In this document: positions 17,251 to 26,423 of the stretch, piece after piece
Layout of the letters: the number at the start of each line of letters is the position of its first letter
How positions within the stretch are numbered: the stretch's first letter is position 1
DNA from: Syntrophales bacterium
GTDB taxonomy: Bacteria > Desulfobacterota > Syntrophia > Syntrophales > UBA2251
DNA length: 45,069 nt
Reading direction: 5' to 3'
NCBI GenBank assembly: GCA_023230905.1
Contig: JALNWL010000002.1
Coordinates: 1-45,069 of the forward strand
Position numbers and translations under genes: made by a program
Notes under the pieces: generated by a model
What the model saw: only the letters and a program-made list of their open reading frames with translations
Told to the model about the DNA's origin: nothing
Databases searched by the model: none

Positions 17251-17307
17251 GGATCTTCCCTCCTGGGGTCTTCGGTTTCGTTTGGGGGCGCGGCGCGGCG
17301 TGCCGGC

Positions 17308-18153
17308 CTACAAGCGTTGACGTTTGATGAACGAGACGGCGTTCCGGAACAGGGCGAGTCCCATCCCCGTTTCCGGCAGATCTTCCCGGGTCCAGCGGGG
17401 GTGGTTCGTACGATGGAGGTAGGCCTCGGGGTGGGGCATCATACCGAAGATGCGGCCCGAGGCGCTGCAGATGCCGGCGACGGCGTCGACCGAACCGTTG
17501 GGGTTGGCGGGGTAGTCGAGCGTGGCGGTGGCGGTATCGGCCGTACTGTACTGCAGCGCAATGCAGTGCTCCCGGTGAAGCCTCGCCAGAACTTCCGCGC
17601 TTCCGGGGATGAACTTCCCTTCCCCGTGGCGGACGGGGAGGTAAAGGCCGGTCAGGCCTTCCGTATAGACGCAGGGGGAGGCGGGATCGACCTTGAGATG
17701 GACCCATCGATCCTCGAAACGACCCGAATCGTTGTACGTCAGCGTGACGGTCTGGGCCCGCTCCGCCGCGTCGAAGGCGGGGAGCACCCCGAGCTTGACG
17801 AGGAGCTGAAAGCCGTTGCAGACCCCCAGGATTAACTTTCCGTCCTCGATGAAGCGGGAAAACTGGTCGTAGAGTCGCGTCTCGGCGTTCGTCGCTCCCG
17901 CGCGGCCGCGGATTTTTGCATGCAGGATCCGGTTGGCCCCGGCCTTGGCCGAACCGAGGTCGTCCCCGTCCAGGAATCCCCCCGGCAGATTCAGGAAATG
18001 ATAGTCCTCCAGGCGCTTCTCCCCGCAGAGGAGTTCGCTCAGGTGGACGATCTCCACGACCTCGGCGCCGGCGAGACGGCAGGCGTGGGCCATCTCCATC
18101 TCGCAGTTGGTGCCGTTGCCGGTAAGGACGATGCATTTGACCGTTGGGGCCAT
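17308..18153 (-). CDS. purQ: Phosphoribosylformylglycinamidine synthase, glutaminase subunit
   Basis: 281 residues, longer than Bacillus PurQ (about 227) but normal for the form paired with about 990-residue PurL. It is a class I amidotransferase: LTGNGTNCE at the start (11-19 region), LPGGFLDGDDLG at 56-67, nucleophile Cys112 in LGVCNGFQ, and C-terminal MPHPEAYLHR with catalytic His and Glu. It supplies ammonia to PurL in the fourth step of purine synthesis (FGAR to FGAM). It lies 94 bp downstream of purL in the same operon. Confidence 0.95.
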   Translation of the reverse strand: MAPTVKCIVLTGNGTNCEMEMAHACRLAGAEVVEIVHLSELLCGEKRLEDYHFLNLPGGFLDGDDLGSAKAGANRILHAKIRGRAGATNAETRLYDQFSRFIEDGKLILGVCNGFQLLVKLGVLPAFDAAERAQTVTLTYNDSGRFEDRWVHLKVDPASPCVYTEGLTGLYLPVRHGEGKFIPGSAEVLARLHREHCIALQYSTADTATATLDYPANPNGSVDAVAGICSASGRIFGMMPHPEAYLHRTNHPRWTREDLPETGMGLALFRNAVSFIKRQRL

Positions 18154-18247
18154 ATCGTTTGCTTCTCCACCCTTTGAGACCCTTGAGAATCGCGCTCCCT
18201 TCGCGCGCCAGACCTCTTTCGACCCTGTCCCGCCGCGGGGCGCCCCT

Positions 18248-21226
18248 TCAGAAATTCAACGGGCGCTGCCAGGCGGCCTTGAGGGCGCCGATCTCCTCGC
18301 TCAGGAGGGCCTCCCCCCGCAATCCCCACAGGCGGAGACGCCCGTCCGTCGTGACCGTGCCGATCCGGGCGGCGGTCTGCCCCCGAAACTGTTCTATGAA
18401 GGCCGACTCCCGGTCCGGGGAGACCGTCACGAGGAACCGGCTCGGCGTTTCCGAGAAGATCAGGACGTCGTTCCGCCCGACGGCCTCCGCCGGGACTTTT
18501 GCGAGATCGACGTCCATTCCCATCCCCCCGGCAAACGCCGTCTCGGCCAGGGCGACGCCCAGGCCGCCGTCCGCGCAGTCGTGGCACGAGGCGACGAGAC
18601 CCAGTCGGATAGCCCGGGCCAGCACGTCGTAGCGGGCCTTGGCCGTTTCCGGACGGACCCGGGGGACGGTGTTTCCGACAAAACCGTTCAGGGCATACCA
18701 CTCCGATCCGCCGAGTTCATTGTAGGTCATTCCCAGGATATAAACAAGGTCGCCCGGTTTCTTGGCGTCCATCGTCACCGCCCGGCGGACATCGTCGATC
18801 CGCCCGAAGACGGAGAACAGCAGGGTCGGCGGGATCGAGATCTTCGTGTTGCCGATGGCGTAGTCGTTTTTCATGCTGTCCTTGCCGGAGATGCACGGCA
18901 CGCCGTAGCAGGTCGTCACGTCGTAAAGGGCCTCGTTCGCCCGGACGAGCTGGGCGAGCTTGTAGGCGCCGTCCGGCGTCTTTTCGGATTCCACCGGGTC
19001 GCACCAGCAGAAGTTGTCCAGACCCGCCAGGTGGTCCAGCGTTCCTCCCACGGCAACGGCGTTGCGGACCGCCTCATCGATGGCCGCCGCCGCCATTTGG
19101 TAGGCATCGAGATCGCTATAGCGGGGGCAGATCCCGTTGGCCACGACCACACCCGCGAAGCTGTCGAGGAAGGGCCGGATCACGGCGGCGTCCGATGGAC
19201 CATCGTTCGCGGCGCCGACCAGGGGCTTGACGACACTCCCCCCCTGGACCTCGTGGTCGTACTGGCGGACGACGGACTCCTTGCTGCAGATGTTGAGCCG
19301 CGCGAGCATCGCCTTCAGGGCCGTCCCCAGGTCCGCTGGCTCCGGGAAGTCCGGCTCCGCGTGGACCGGCGGCGTCCAGCAGGCCGAGAGCTTGAGCTGG
19401 GGGACGCCGTCGTGGAGGAAGTCCATGTCGAGGAATGCCACGGTTTTGTCGCCGTACCGGATGTGAAAGCGGCCCGAGTCGGTGTAGCACCCCAGGTCGG
19501 TGGCCTCCACGTCCATCTTCGCGGCGAGCGCCAGGAAGGCGCCGATCTTCTCCGGAGGCACCGCGACGGTCATCCGCTCCTGGGATTCGGAGATGAGGAT
19601 CTCCCAGGGGTCGAGGCCGGCGTACTTCAGGGGCGCCTTCGCGAGGTCCAGGTCGCAGCCGCCGGCGAGTTGGGCCGTCTCGCCCACGGAGGAGGAGAGC
19701 CCGCCCGCGCCGTTGTCCGTGAGACAGCGGTAGAGGTTGCGGTCCCGGGCGACGAGAAGGAAATCCGTCATCTTCTTTTGGGTGATCGGGTCGCCGATCT
19801 GGAAGGCCGTGACGGGGGAGCTCTCGTGAAGCTCCCCGGAGGAAAAGGTTGCCCCGTGGATGCCGTCCTTTCCGATCCGGCCGCCCGTCATGACGATCCG
19901 GTCGCCGGGGAGGATCTCCTTGACATGGGTCGGCTGTCCGTCGAGCCGGGCGGGCATGACCGCGCCGGTGCCGCAGTAGACCAGGGGCTTGCCGAGATAG
20001 CGGTCATCGAAGACGAGGCAGCCGTTCACCGTGGGGATGCCGCTCTTGTTGCCGCCGTGCTCCACGCCCTCGCGGACGCCCTCGTAGATGCGCCGCGGGT
20101 GCATGATCCGGGGCGGCAGGGGTTGCGCGTAATCCGGGGGCGCGAAGCAGAAGACGTCCGTGTTGAAGATCAGTTTTGCCCCGCGGCCCGTGCCGAACGG
20201 ATCGCGGTTGACGCCGACGATGCCGGTGAGCGCCCCGCCATAGGGGTCCAGCGCGGACGGGGAGTTGTGGGTCTCCACCTTGAAGACGAGGTTCCAGTGT
20301 TCGTCGAACCGGATGACGCCGGCGTTGTCGACGAAGACCGACAGGCACCAGTCGCTTTCGCCCATCCGCGCCCGGACGGCGCGGGTCGCCCCCTTGACGT
20401 ACGTGTCGAAGAGGGAATCGATGACGCGGACGCGGCCCGTCCCGTCGTCGTAGCTGATCCGGGCGTTGAAGATCTTGTGCTTGCAGTGTTCCGACCAGGT
20501 CTGCGCGAGGCACTCCAGCTCCGCGTCGGTCATTCGGGCGCCCAGCCCGACGCGTGCCCGTTCTCGAAGGACGTCCGGATCTTTCAGGTGGTCGCGGAGC
20601 TTGCGCATTTCTTCCAGGTTCAGGGCGAGCACGCGGGCGCTGCTGATCTCGAGAAGCGCCGCATCGTCGACGTCGAGGTCGATTTCCTCCAGCCGGGGTC
20701 GGTCTTCGCCCGCGACCTTCGGTGCGCAGGGGGCGACGCCACGGGCGGGATCCCAGGTCTTTCCGTCGAAGATGTGCGTCCGGTCGATGAGGTCGTTGGC
20801 GAGAAGGTCCGCGGCGATCCTTTCGGCCTCCGCCCGACCGAGCGGGCCGTTCAGGATGTACTGCCGCGAGGTGTAGACCCGCACGAAAACGGCGTCTGCG
20901 CGGCCGAGGAGGAGACGGATGGCCTCGCCCGCCGTCTTGCCGACGTTGTCCGTGACGCCGGGGCGGAAGCCCACCTCGACGAGCCAGTCGAACCGATCGG
21001 CGAGGGCGCGATTGACGCTCCAGGTCTGGATGATCGGATCGGAGAGCGGCCCCGCGGCCGCCGCCTCCAGTTCCGCCGTCGTCAGATCGCCCTCGATGGT
21101 GTAAACGTCCACCGTCCGGACCCGATCCACGGCCAGACCCAAGTGTTCGACGATCCGTCTCCGGATCTTTTCACCCAGGGCGTCCCGGATCCCTTCCCGA
21201 AACCCGATTTCGATGCGGTTGAGCAT
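18248..21226 (-). CDS. purL: Phosphoribosylformylglycinamidine synthase with N-terminal PurS-like region
   Basis: 992 residues from the ATG at 21226 (MLNRIEIGF); upstream in-frame codons to 21460 give unconserved residues and overlap the divergent HPP gene's promoter side. The first about 170 residues contain PurS-like beta-alpha-beta repeats (RTVDVYTIEGDL...). The remaining part has the two AIRS-type halves: AQTWSEHCKHK linker, VETHNSPSALDPYGGA and GVNRDPFGTG phosphate/Mg motifs, DNGAGGLSSSVGE, and SCHDCADGGLGVAL near the end. The ATP-dependent ligase forms FGAM using ammonia from PurQ. A separate purS is not needed and none is seen. Operon order is purL-purQ-rnk. Confidence 0.95.
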   Translation of the reverse strand: MLNRIEIGFREGIRDALGEKIRRRIVEHLGLAVDRVRTVDVYTIEGDLTTAELEAAAAGPLSDPIIQTWSVNRALADRFDWLVEVGFRPGVTDNVGKTAGEAIRLLLGRADAVFVRVYTSRQYILNGPLGRAEAERIAADLLANDLIDRTHIFDGKTWDPARGVAPCAPKVAGEDRPRLEEIDLDVDDAALLEISSARVLALNLEEMRKLRDHLKDPDVLRERARVGLGARMTDAELECLAQTWSEHCKHKIFNARISYDDGTGRVRVIDSLFDTYVKGATRAVRARMGESDWCLSVFVDNAGVIRFDEHWNLVFKVETHNSPSALDPYGGALTGIVGVNRDPFGTGRGAKLIFNTDVFCFAPPDYAQPLPPRIMHPRRIYEGVREGVEHGGNKSGIPTVNGCLVFDDRYLGKPLVYCGTGAVMPARLDGQPTHVKEILPGDRIVMTGGRIGKDGIHGATFSSGELHESSPVTAFQIGDPITQKKMTDFLLVARDRNLYRCLTDNGAGGLSSSVGETAQLAGGCDLDLAKAPLKYAGLDPWEILISESQERMTVAVPPEKIGAFLALAAKMDVEATDLGCYTDSGRFHIRYGDKTVAFLDMDFLHDGVPQLKLSACWTPPVHAEPDFPEPADLGTALKAMLARLNICSKESVVRQYDHEVQGGSVVKPLVGAANDGPSDAAVIRPFLDSFAGVVVANGICPRYSDLDAYQMAAAAIDEAVRNAVAVGGTLDHLAGLDNFCWCDPVESEKTPDGAYKLAQLVRANEALYDVTTCYGVPCISGKDSMKNDYAIGNTKISIPPTLLFSVFGRIDDVRRAVTMDAKKPGDLVYILGMTYNELGGSEWYALNGFVGNTVPRVRPETAKARYDVLARAIRLGLVASCHDCADGGLGVALAETAFAGGMGMDVDLAKVPAEAVGRNDVLIFSETPSRFLVTVSPDRESAFIEQFRGQTAARIGTVTTDGRLRLWGLRGEALLSEEIGALKAAWQRPLNF

Positions 21227-21487
21227 GGCTGTTCCCGTCTCACGTAATGCGGGCTTTTTATCAGAAAGCCCAGCGTAAAGCAACGTCGGAATCTGCCGAT
21301 ATTGCTCGGCAGAAGCCTTCTCAAAGTCTTTTGTTGATGAGATCCGGGAAATATGCAAGATGGGGGCCGCGGCTGGCCGCCGTGCCCGGGCGCCGCCGCG
21401 GAACGGTTCCGTAAGGGGGGAATCCCGGGGTCTGTCGGGAGTTCTGCTTCCCCGGGTCAACGCTCACACACAGGTCAGGGGGGTCGC

Positions 21488-21973
21488 TTGCGAACAACAT
21501 TGATCAAGATTGACGGGGAATTCAGGCGATACTGGAAGCATTACGTGCTACAGAGCCTTTTGGCGACGTTGTCCGTGTTTGCTGTCCTTTATTTTCTGAG
21601 CCTCCAGCATGCGGTCATCATCGCCTCCATCGGCGCTTCGGCGTTCATCGTGTTCGCGATGCCTGACTATGTAACCGCCCAGGCGAGAAATGTCATCGGG
21701 GGGCAAGTGGTCGGCCTGTTCTGCGGATTCTTGTTTTCCCTGATCCCCCACCCGGTCATGTTCTCGTCCATCCTGATCTACTCTCTTGCCGTCGGGGCTT
21801 CCATCTTTGTGATGGTCGTCACGGATACGGAGCATCCCCCGGCCGCCGGAACCGCCCTCGGTGTGGCGATGACCGGTATTTCCCTCCATGTGCTCATTGC
21901 CGTTGTCCTGAGCATCGGCCTCCTCTCGTTGATCCGCTGGCTGTTCAAGCCATACCTGAGAGACTTGACCTGA
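21488..21973 (+). CDS. HPP-family integral membrane protein
   Basis: About 161 residues from the TTG at 21488, preceded by a G-rich CAGGGGGG; a further TTG at 21500 is possible, and the longer frame back to 21353 adds low-complexity unconserved residues. Five hydrophobic helices are visible. TDTEHPPAAGTALG between helices 4 and 5 is the HPP signature. HPP proteins in cyanobacteria and plants (NrtX/HPP) have been linked to nitrite transport across membranes, but many bacterial members are uncharacterised. It is divergent from purL and convergent with the cytochrome b gene, so it is probably monocistronic. Confidence 0.75.
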   Translation: MRTTLIKIDGEFRRYWKHYVLQSLLATLSVFAVLYFLSLQHAVIIASIGASAFIVFAMPDYVTAQARNVIGGQVVGLFCGFLFSLIPHPVMFSSILIYSLAVGASIFVMVVTDTEHPPAAGTALGVAMTGISLHVLIAVVLSIGLLSLIRWLFKPYLRDLT

Positions 21974-22042
21974 AGGCGGATTTCGACCCGGGGGCGCGAG
22001 CGTCCATCGCTCCTCGCCGACAAAGACCCCGGGTGAAGCGCG

Positions 22043-22900
22043 TCAGGTCCGCGTGGCGCTGTCCGGTTCGTCCGCCGGAGGCGCCACCACCCCCTCCCCC
22101 TCTGGAGGAGTTGTCGGGAGTGCCGTCTCGGTTTCGGTGGCGACGGTTTCCGGTGTCATCCCCGGGGTCGCTTCCGGAGGAACAGGTGGGGGCGCAGGCG
22201 GTTCCTCCTCCGCTTCCGGCGGGGCAGGCGGCGGTTCCAGCGTTGCTATCCAGAGGGGATGGCGGCGCCGGGCGTAGTCCAGACGCACGGTTCCCGTGAA
22301 GATCCCCCGGATCATCGGCCAGTTCGGACGCAGCAGCAGCGCCCCGATGTGTGCGACGAAGGCCAGGATGAACAGGACGAAGAAGGCGTTGTGCAGCCAC
22401 GTTGCCCAGAGGACGAGCGTATAGTCGAGGTCGGGCGCGAAGACGTTCTTGTAGGTCTTGACCAGGCCGGAGAGGATCAGAACGGCGATGATCACGGCCA
22501 TCCCGAGGTAGGCGAGGCGCTGTTCGGGGAGGTATTTCCCGAAGGGCGGCTCCTCCCCCTTGCCGAAGAAGGTTTTGATCACGGCGATGGAGGCGCGCAA
22601 ATCACCTTTTTTCGGCATAAGCCCGGCCTCGCCCCGGAGGGCGTGGTAGGCCAGGTGAAAGCACGCGGCGGCGATGAAGATCACCGAGGCGGTGTAGTGG
22701 ACGTAGATCGAGGTGATGAAATCCCCCGACCAGGCGAGGCCGGGAAGGGTGGTGATCCGGTAGCGCGCGGCCATCGGGAGTTCGAACATCCCCGACAAAA
22801 GGAGGACGAGCCCGGAGAGTGCGATCGCCCAGTGCTCGGCCATTTCGAGTCCGGAGTGCCGGACCACGCGGTTTTCCGCTTCACGGATATCCTGGGACAT
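22043..22900 (-). CDS. Formate-dehydrogenase-type cytochrome b subunit
   Basis: 285 residues. Four membrane helices at about 25-45, 66-88, 132-152 and 168-190 carry histidines suited to haem ligation (RHSGLEMAEHW, YVHY, CFHLAYH, WLHNAFF, AHIG). This matches the FdnI/FdoI-like gamma subunit family, which passes electrons between a periplasmic FeS subunit and the quinone pool. The last about 64 residues form an unusual Pro/Glu/Thr-rich tail (EPPPAPPEAEEEPPAPPP then many T/E/P), absent from classical FdnI and probably disordered. It follows the FeS-subunit gene by 3 bp with AGGAGG overlapping its end. No catalytic subunit gene is adjacent. Confidence 0.8.
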   Translation of the reverse strand: MSQDIREAENRVVRHSGLEMAEHWAIALSGLVLLLSGMFELPMAARYRITTLPGLAWSGDFITSIYVHYTASVIFIAAACFHLAYHALRGEAGLMPKKGDLRASIAVIKTFFGKGEEPPFGKYLPEQRLAYLGMAVIIAVLILSGLVKTYKNVFAPDLDYTLVLWATWLHNAFFVLFILAFVAHIGALLLRPNWPMIRGIFTGTVRLDYARRRHPLWIATLEPPPAPPEAEEEPPAPPPVPPEATPGMTPETVATETETALPTTPPEGEGVVAPPADEPDSATRT

Positions 22901-22903
22901 GGC

Positions 22904-23899
22904 CTATTCCTCCTTTCCCGATCGGTCTTTGCGTCTGGAGATCGCGGCGAAGACCCCGACGATACCCGCCGCCACGCCCAAGGCCGGGGCCGCGAGGACG
23001 ACCTTGCCCAGGCCGTCCGAGCCCGCCATGCGCCGTGCAACCGGCTGAAGGTGGGGTCGGCCGGGACCGGTCTGAACGGCGGCGTTCAGGTCGGCGAAGG
23101 GCACGGGGGAAATGTAGAGGGTCGAGGTGCCGCCGTTTTCCTCCTTGCCGTAAAGGTGGCCCCCGATCCGTTTCGCCAGCGCCTCCGCCCGGGCGAAAAT
23201 CTCCTCCCGCGGCCCGATGGCCATGGCCTGCCTTGGACAGGCCGCGATGCAGGCCGGTGTCTTCCCCGCTTCGATAAGGTCATTGCAGAGATCGCATTTG
23301 TACATAACCCCGTTTCCCATCAGCGTCGGCAGGACCTTGAGATAGATCCCGATCCCGGATTGTCGCTGCGGGATCTCCCAGGGGCAGACCGTCTTGCACT
23401 TGGCGCCGCCGAAGCAGGTATCCTGGTCGATGACGACCGCTCCGTTTTCGAACTTGTGGTTGGAGGAAAAGGGGCAAAGCGTGGCACAGGCCGGGTTGTC
23501 GCAGTGCATGCACCGCCGCGGGATGAACACCGTCGTCTTCCGTCCGCCCGTATCCACTTCCGCCTTCTGGATGTAAATGAGGTTGTACGGCGTGAGACGG
23601 TCCGACACCGCCTGTCGCTTGGACCAGTCCTCGACCTTGCGCGTCGGAAAGGGAACGGGGATCGGATCCACGGGCGGCGGGACAACGCCGGCCTTGGCCG
23701 TCTTGCAGGCGGAAACGCAGGCCGCGACGTCCCGCCCGTCGCAGCCGTTGCAACGGGTCAGGTCGATAAGCGTCGCGAGCCTTCCCCGGCCGGCCATCGC
23801 CTCGCGGGGCGTTCCCAGCGCGCTCGCCGCGCCGATCAGGGCCGCTCCACCCGTGGCCGTGAGAAAGCCCCGCCGGTTGAGTTTCAAGGATGCCTTCAT
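22904..23899 (-). CDS. Tat-exported four-cluster ferredoxin subunit (formate dehydrogenase beta type)
   Basis: 331 residues. It opens with a twin-arginine signal (LNRRGFLTATGG, hydrophobic to about 28, cleavage near AMA). Four Cys motifs follow: CNGCxGxxxxxCVSAC, CMHCDNPACATLCP, CFGGAKCKTVCPW and CDLCxxxxxxGKTPACIAACP, sixteen cysteines enough for four [4Fe-4S] clusters, as in FdnH/HybA-type subunits. A single C-terminal helix (about 298-320) would anchor it in the membrane beside the cytochrome b. Exported FeS subunits with this anchor wire a periplasmic molybdo/tungsto- or other dehydrogenase to the membrane. GGAGGG precedes the ATG. The missing alpha subunit must be elsewhere or outside the family. 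Confidence 0.85.
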   Translation of the reverse strand: MKASLKLNRRGFLTATGGAALIGAASALGTPREAMAGRGRLATLIDLTRCNGCDGRDVAACVSACKTAKAGVVPPPVDPIPVPFPTRKVEDWSKRQAVSDRLTPYNLIYIQKAEVDTGGRKTTVFIPRRCMHCDNPACATLCPFSSNHKFENGAVVIDQDTCFGGAKCKTVCPWEIPQRQSGIGIYLKVLPTLMGNGVMYKCDLCNDLIEAGKTPACIAACPRQAMAIGPREEIFARAEALAKRIGGHLYGKEENGGTSTLYISPVPFADLNAAVQTGPGRPHLQPVARRMAGSDGLGKVVLAAPALGVAAGIVGVFAAISRRKDRSGKEE

Positions 23900-24157
23900 G
23901 CTGCCCTCCTTTTCCCGAGTGAAGCGGCGGCGGATCAGAACCGCGCCGCCGACGACGGATGAGGTCCGTTCGGCGTCGAACTCCCATCATCCCCTATTGA
24001 GGAGTTTATACGCATCGGGAGGGGGATTGTCAAACGGGATCGATGGCCGTCGCACCGAGGCACGTACTTTTCACTTGAAAAATGTACCGGAACAGGGATA
24101 GGGGAGGGGACAGCAAACATCGGAATGCCCAAACAGGACATGCAGGGGGGTGACGTC

Positions 24158-24697
24158 ATGAGATCCTACGTCGTTTTTTCATCCATGGGGCCCGACCGCC
24201 CGGGTCTGGCCAAGGAGTTTGCGGAATTCTTCACGGCGCGCGGCATCAACATCGAGCGCGCGCGCGGCTGCGTCCTGGGGGGTGAGTTCGGCATGATCAT
24301 CCTCACGTCGGGGAAAACGGACGACATCGAACGTCTGATCGGCGATCTGGACACGCTCCGAAAGAAAACGGGGCTGGACGTCTACGTGCGGAAGACCAAG
24401 GCGCCCAGTCACCGGGAGGTCCTGCCGTCGATCCCCTACAAGCTCATCGCGACGGCCATCGACCGCCCGGGCATCATCCACCAGATCAGCAAGACGTTCC
24501 AGCAGCGCGGGATCAGCATCGACGACATCGCAACCAACGTGGACAACAATCCGGTGACGGGCGCCAACGTGTTCCAGATGATCTGCTACTTTTCCCTGCC
24601 GCCCGCGGTGAAGATCCTCGAACTGAAAAACGACCTCAACCGCATCAGCGACGAGTACAACATCGACATCCGGTTCGACGCGGTGATCAACAAATAA
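24158..24697 (+). CDS. Tandem ACT-domain regulator (GcvR-like)
   Basis: 179 residues from the ATG at 24158 (preceded by GGGGGGTGA); an earlier ATG at 24125 is less likely. Two ACT domains are visible, residues about 3-80 (MGPDRPGLAKEFAEFF...) and about 95-175 (AIDRPGIIHQISKTFQQRGISIDDI). Both have the DRPG turn and following helix typical of amino-acid-binding ACT folds. The arrangement matches GcvR, the glycine cleavage repressor accessory protein. It is 2 bp upstream of fhs, so it is probably co-transcribed and may sense glycine or serine status to tune one-carbon flow; this is inferred. Confidence 0.8.
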   Translation: MRSYVVFSSMGPDRPGLAKEFAEFFTARGINIERARGCVLGGEFGMIILTSGKTDDIERLIGDLDTLRKKTGLDVYVRKTKAPSHREVLPSIPYKLIATAIDRPGIIHQISKTFQQRGISIDDIATNVDNNPVTGANVFQMICYFSLPPAVKILELKNDLNRISDEYNIDIRFDAVINK

Positions 24698-24699
24698 CC

Positions 24700-26370
24700 A
24701 TGGGAACTTCGGAAAAACCATCCGTCCCCGAGCGGCTCCGGCCGATCCGGGACATCGCGTCCACCATCGGTCTTCGGGAAGAGGATCTGGAATATTACGG
24801 CCGCTACAAGGCGAAGGTCCGCCTCGAGGCGATCCGGCGCTTTCCTCGCCGGGACGATTCGAACCTGATCCTCGTCTCGGCCATGACGCCCACACCCGCG
24901 GGCGAAGGCAAGACAACGGTGTCGATCGGCCTCGCGCAGGCTTTGGCCCGGTTGGGGAAGTCCACGATCGCGGCGCTCCGGGAGCCGTCGCTGGGGCCGG
25001 TGTTCGGCATCAAGGGGGGGGCGACCGGCGGCGGCCTGTCCCGCGTCCTGCCCGTGGACGACATCAACCTCCACTTCACCAACGACTTCCCGGCGGTGGA
25101 AAGCGCGCACAACCTCCTGTCGGCCCTCGTGGACAACGCCGTCTTCCACGGCAATCCCTTAAACATAGACCCCCGAAAGATCACCTGGCGCCGCGTGGTC
25201 GACATGAACGACCGGTCGCTCAGGGACATCGTGATCGGCCTCGGGGGATCGACGAACGGCGTTCCCCGCGAGACGGGGTTCGACATCGTCCCGTCGAGCG
25301 AAATCATGGCCATCCTCTGCCTGTCGAGGTCCTATGCGGAATTGAAGGACAAGATCCGCAAGATTCTGGTGGGCTTCACCTATGACGACAAGCCCGTCAT
25401 CGCGGGCGACCTCAAGGTCGAAGGCGCGGTCACGGCCCTACTGAAGTACGCCCTGCTTCCCAACCTGGTGCAGACGACGGAAGGGGTGCCGGCCATCATT
25501 CATGGCGGGCCCTTCGCCAACATCGCCCAGGGGACCAACAGCGTCATGGGCACCGATCTCGCGCTCCGCCTGGCGGATTACGTGGTGACGGAAGCGGGCT
25601 TCGGCTTCGACTTGGGCGCGGAGAAGTTCTTCGACATCGTGGCGCCCTACGGCGAACTCAACCCCCGGATCGTCGTCCTGGTGGCCACGGTGCGCGCCCT
25701 CAAGTACCACGCCGGCGTGGCCCGCGAGGACCTGAACGCACCGAATGCCCGGGCGGCGGTCCTGGGCATGGCGAATTTGAGGAAGCATTACGGAAATATC
25801 GACAAATTCAACGTCCCCTGCATCATCGCCCTGAACCGGTTTCCGTCCGACACGGACGAGGAGGTCCGGGCGGTGGTGGACGCCGCGGAGCGCGAGGGGA
25901 TGAATATCGCGCCGGCGGACATCTTCCGGCTGGGCGGCGAGGGCGGCCTGGATCTCGCGGAAAAGACGGTCCGGCTCATCGCAGGCGCGACCGGGACGTT
26001 CCGCACCCTGTATGACTGGGAGCAGCCGGTGGAGGACAAGATCTTCACGATTGCCAGTGAGATCTACGGCGCGGTGTCCATCGACTACCGGCCGCTGGCC
26101 AAGCGTAACCTGGACCTCATCCGCAGGTTCGGCTTTGACAAACTGCCCGTCTGCATCGCCAAGACCCAGCAGTCCCTGTCGGACAATCCGAGTCTCCTCG
26201 GCATGCCGCGGGACTTCATTGTCACCGTGCGGGAAATCAAGATCGCCTCCGGGGCGGGGTTCCTGATCCCCATCACCGGTGAGATCCTGCGCATGCCGGG
26301 CCTGTCGAAATCGCCGGCCGCGTACCACATCGATATTGACGACGCCGGAACTATTTCGGGGATCGTCTAG
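24700..26370 (+). CDS. fhs: Formate-tetrahydrofolate ligase
   Basis: 556 residues, the normal length. Family features are the P-loop TPAGEGKTTVSIGL at about 66-79, EPSLGPVFGIKGGATGGG at about 96-113, and the N10-formyl-THF synthetase stretches PAIIHGGPFANIAQGTNS and TEAGFGFDLGAEKFFDI. It catalyses ATP-dependent formation of 10-formyl-THF from formate and tetrahydrofolate (or the reverse), a cytoplasmic step of the Wood-Ljungdahl methyl branch and of purine synthesis. It follows the ACT gene immediately and is divergent from the formate-dehydrogenase-type subunits. Its stop is TAG, showing that TAG is a normal terminator in this genome. Confidence 0.97.
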   Translation: MGTSEKPSVPERLRPIRDIASTIGLREEDLEYYGRYKAKVRLEAIRRFPRRDDSNLILVSAMTPTPAGEGKTTVSIGLAQALARLGKSTIAALREPSLGPVFGIKGGATGGGLSRVLPVDDINLHFTNDFPAVESAHNLLSALVDNAVFHGNPLNIDPRKITWRRVVDMNDRSLRDIVIGLGGSTNGVPRETGFDIVPSSEIMAILCLSRSYAELKDKIRKILVGFTYDDKPVIAGDLKVEGAVTALLKYALLPNLVQTTEGVPAIIHGGPFANIAQGTNSVMGTDLALRLADYVVTEAGFGFDLGAEKFFDIVAPYGELNPRIVVLVATVRALKYHAGVAREDLNAPNARAAVLGMANLRKHYGNIDKFNVPCIIALNRFPSDTDEEVRAVVDAAEREGMNIAPADIFRLGGEGGLDLAEKTVRLIAGATGTFRTLYDWEQPVEDKIFTIASEIYGAVSIDYRPLAKRNLDLIRRFGFDKLPVCIAKTQQSLSDNPSLLGMPRDFIVTVREIKIASGAGFLIPITGEILRMPGLSKSPAAYHIDIDDAGTISGIV

Positions 26371-26423
26371 GCATTCCCCCAGCCCCGCCGGGCTTATCGT
26401 CGGCGGACCACAGGAGGCGGACG

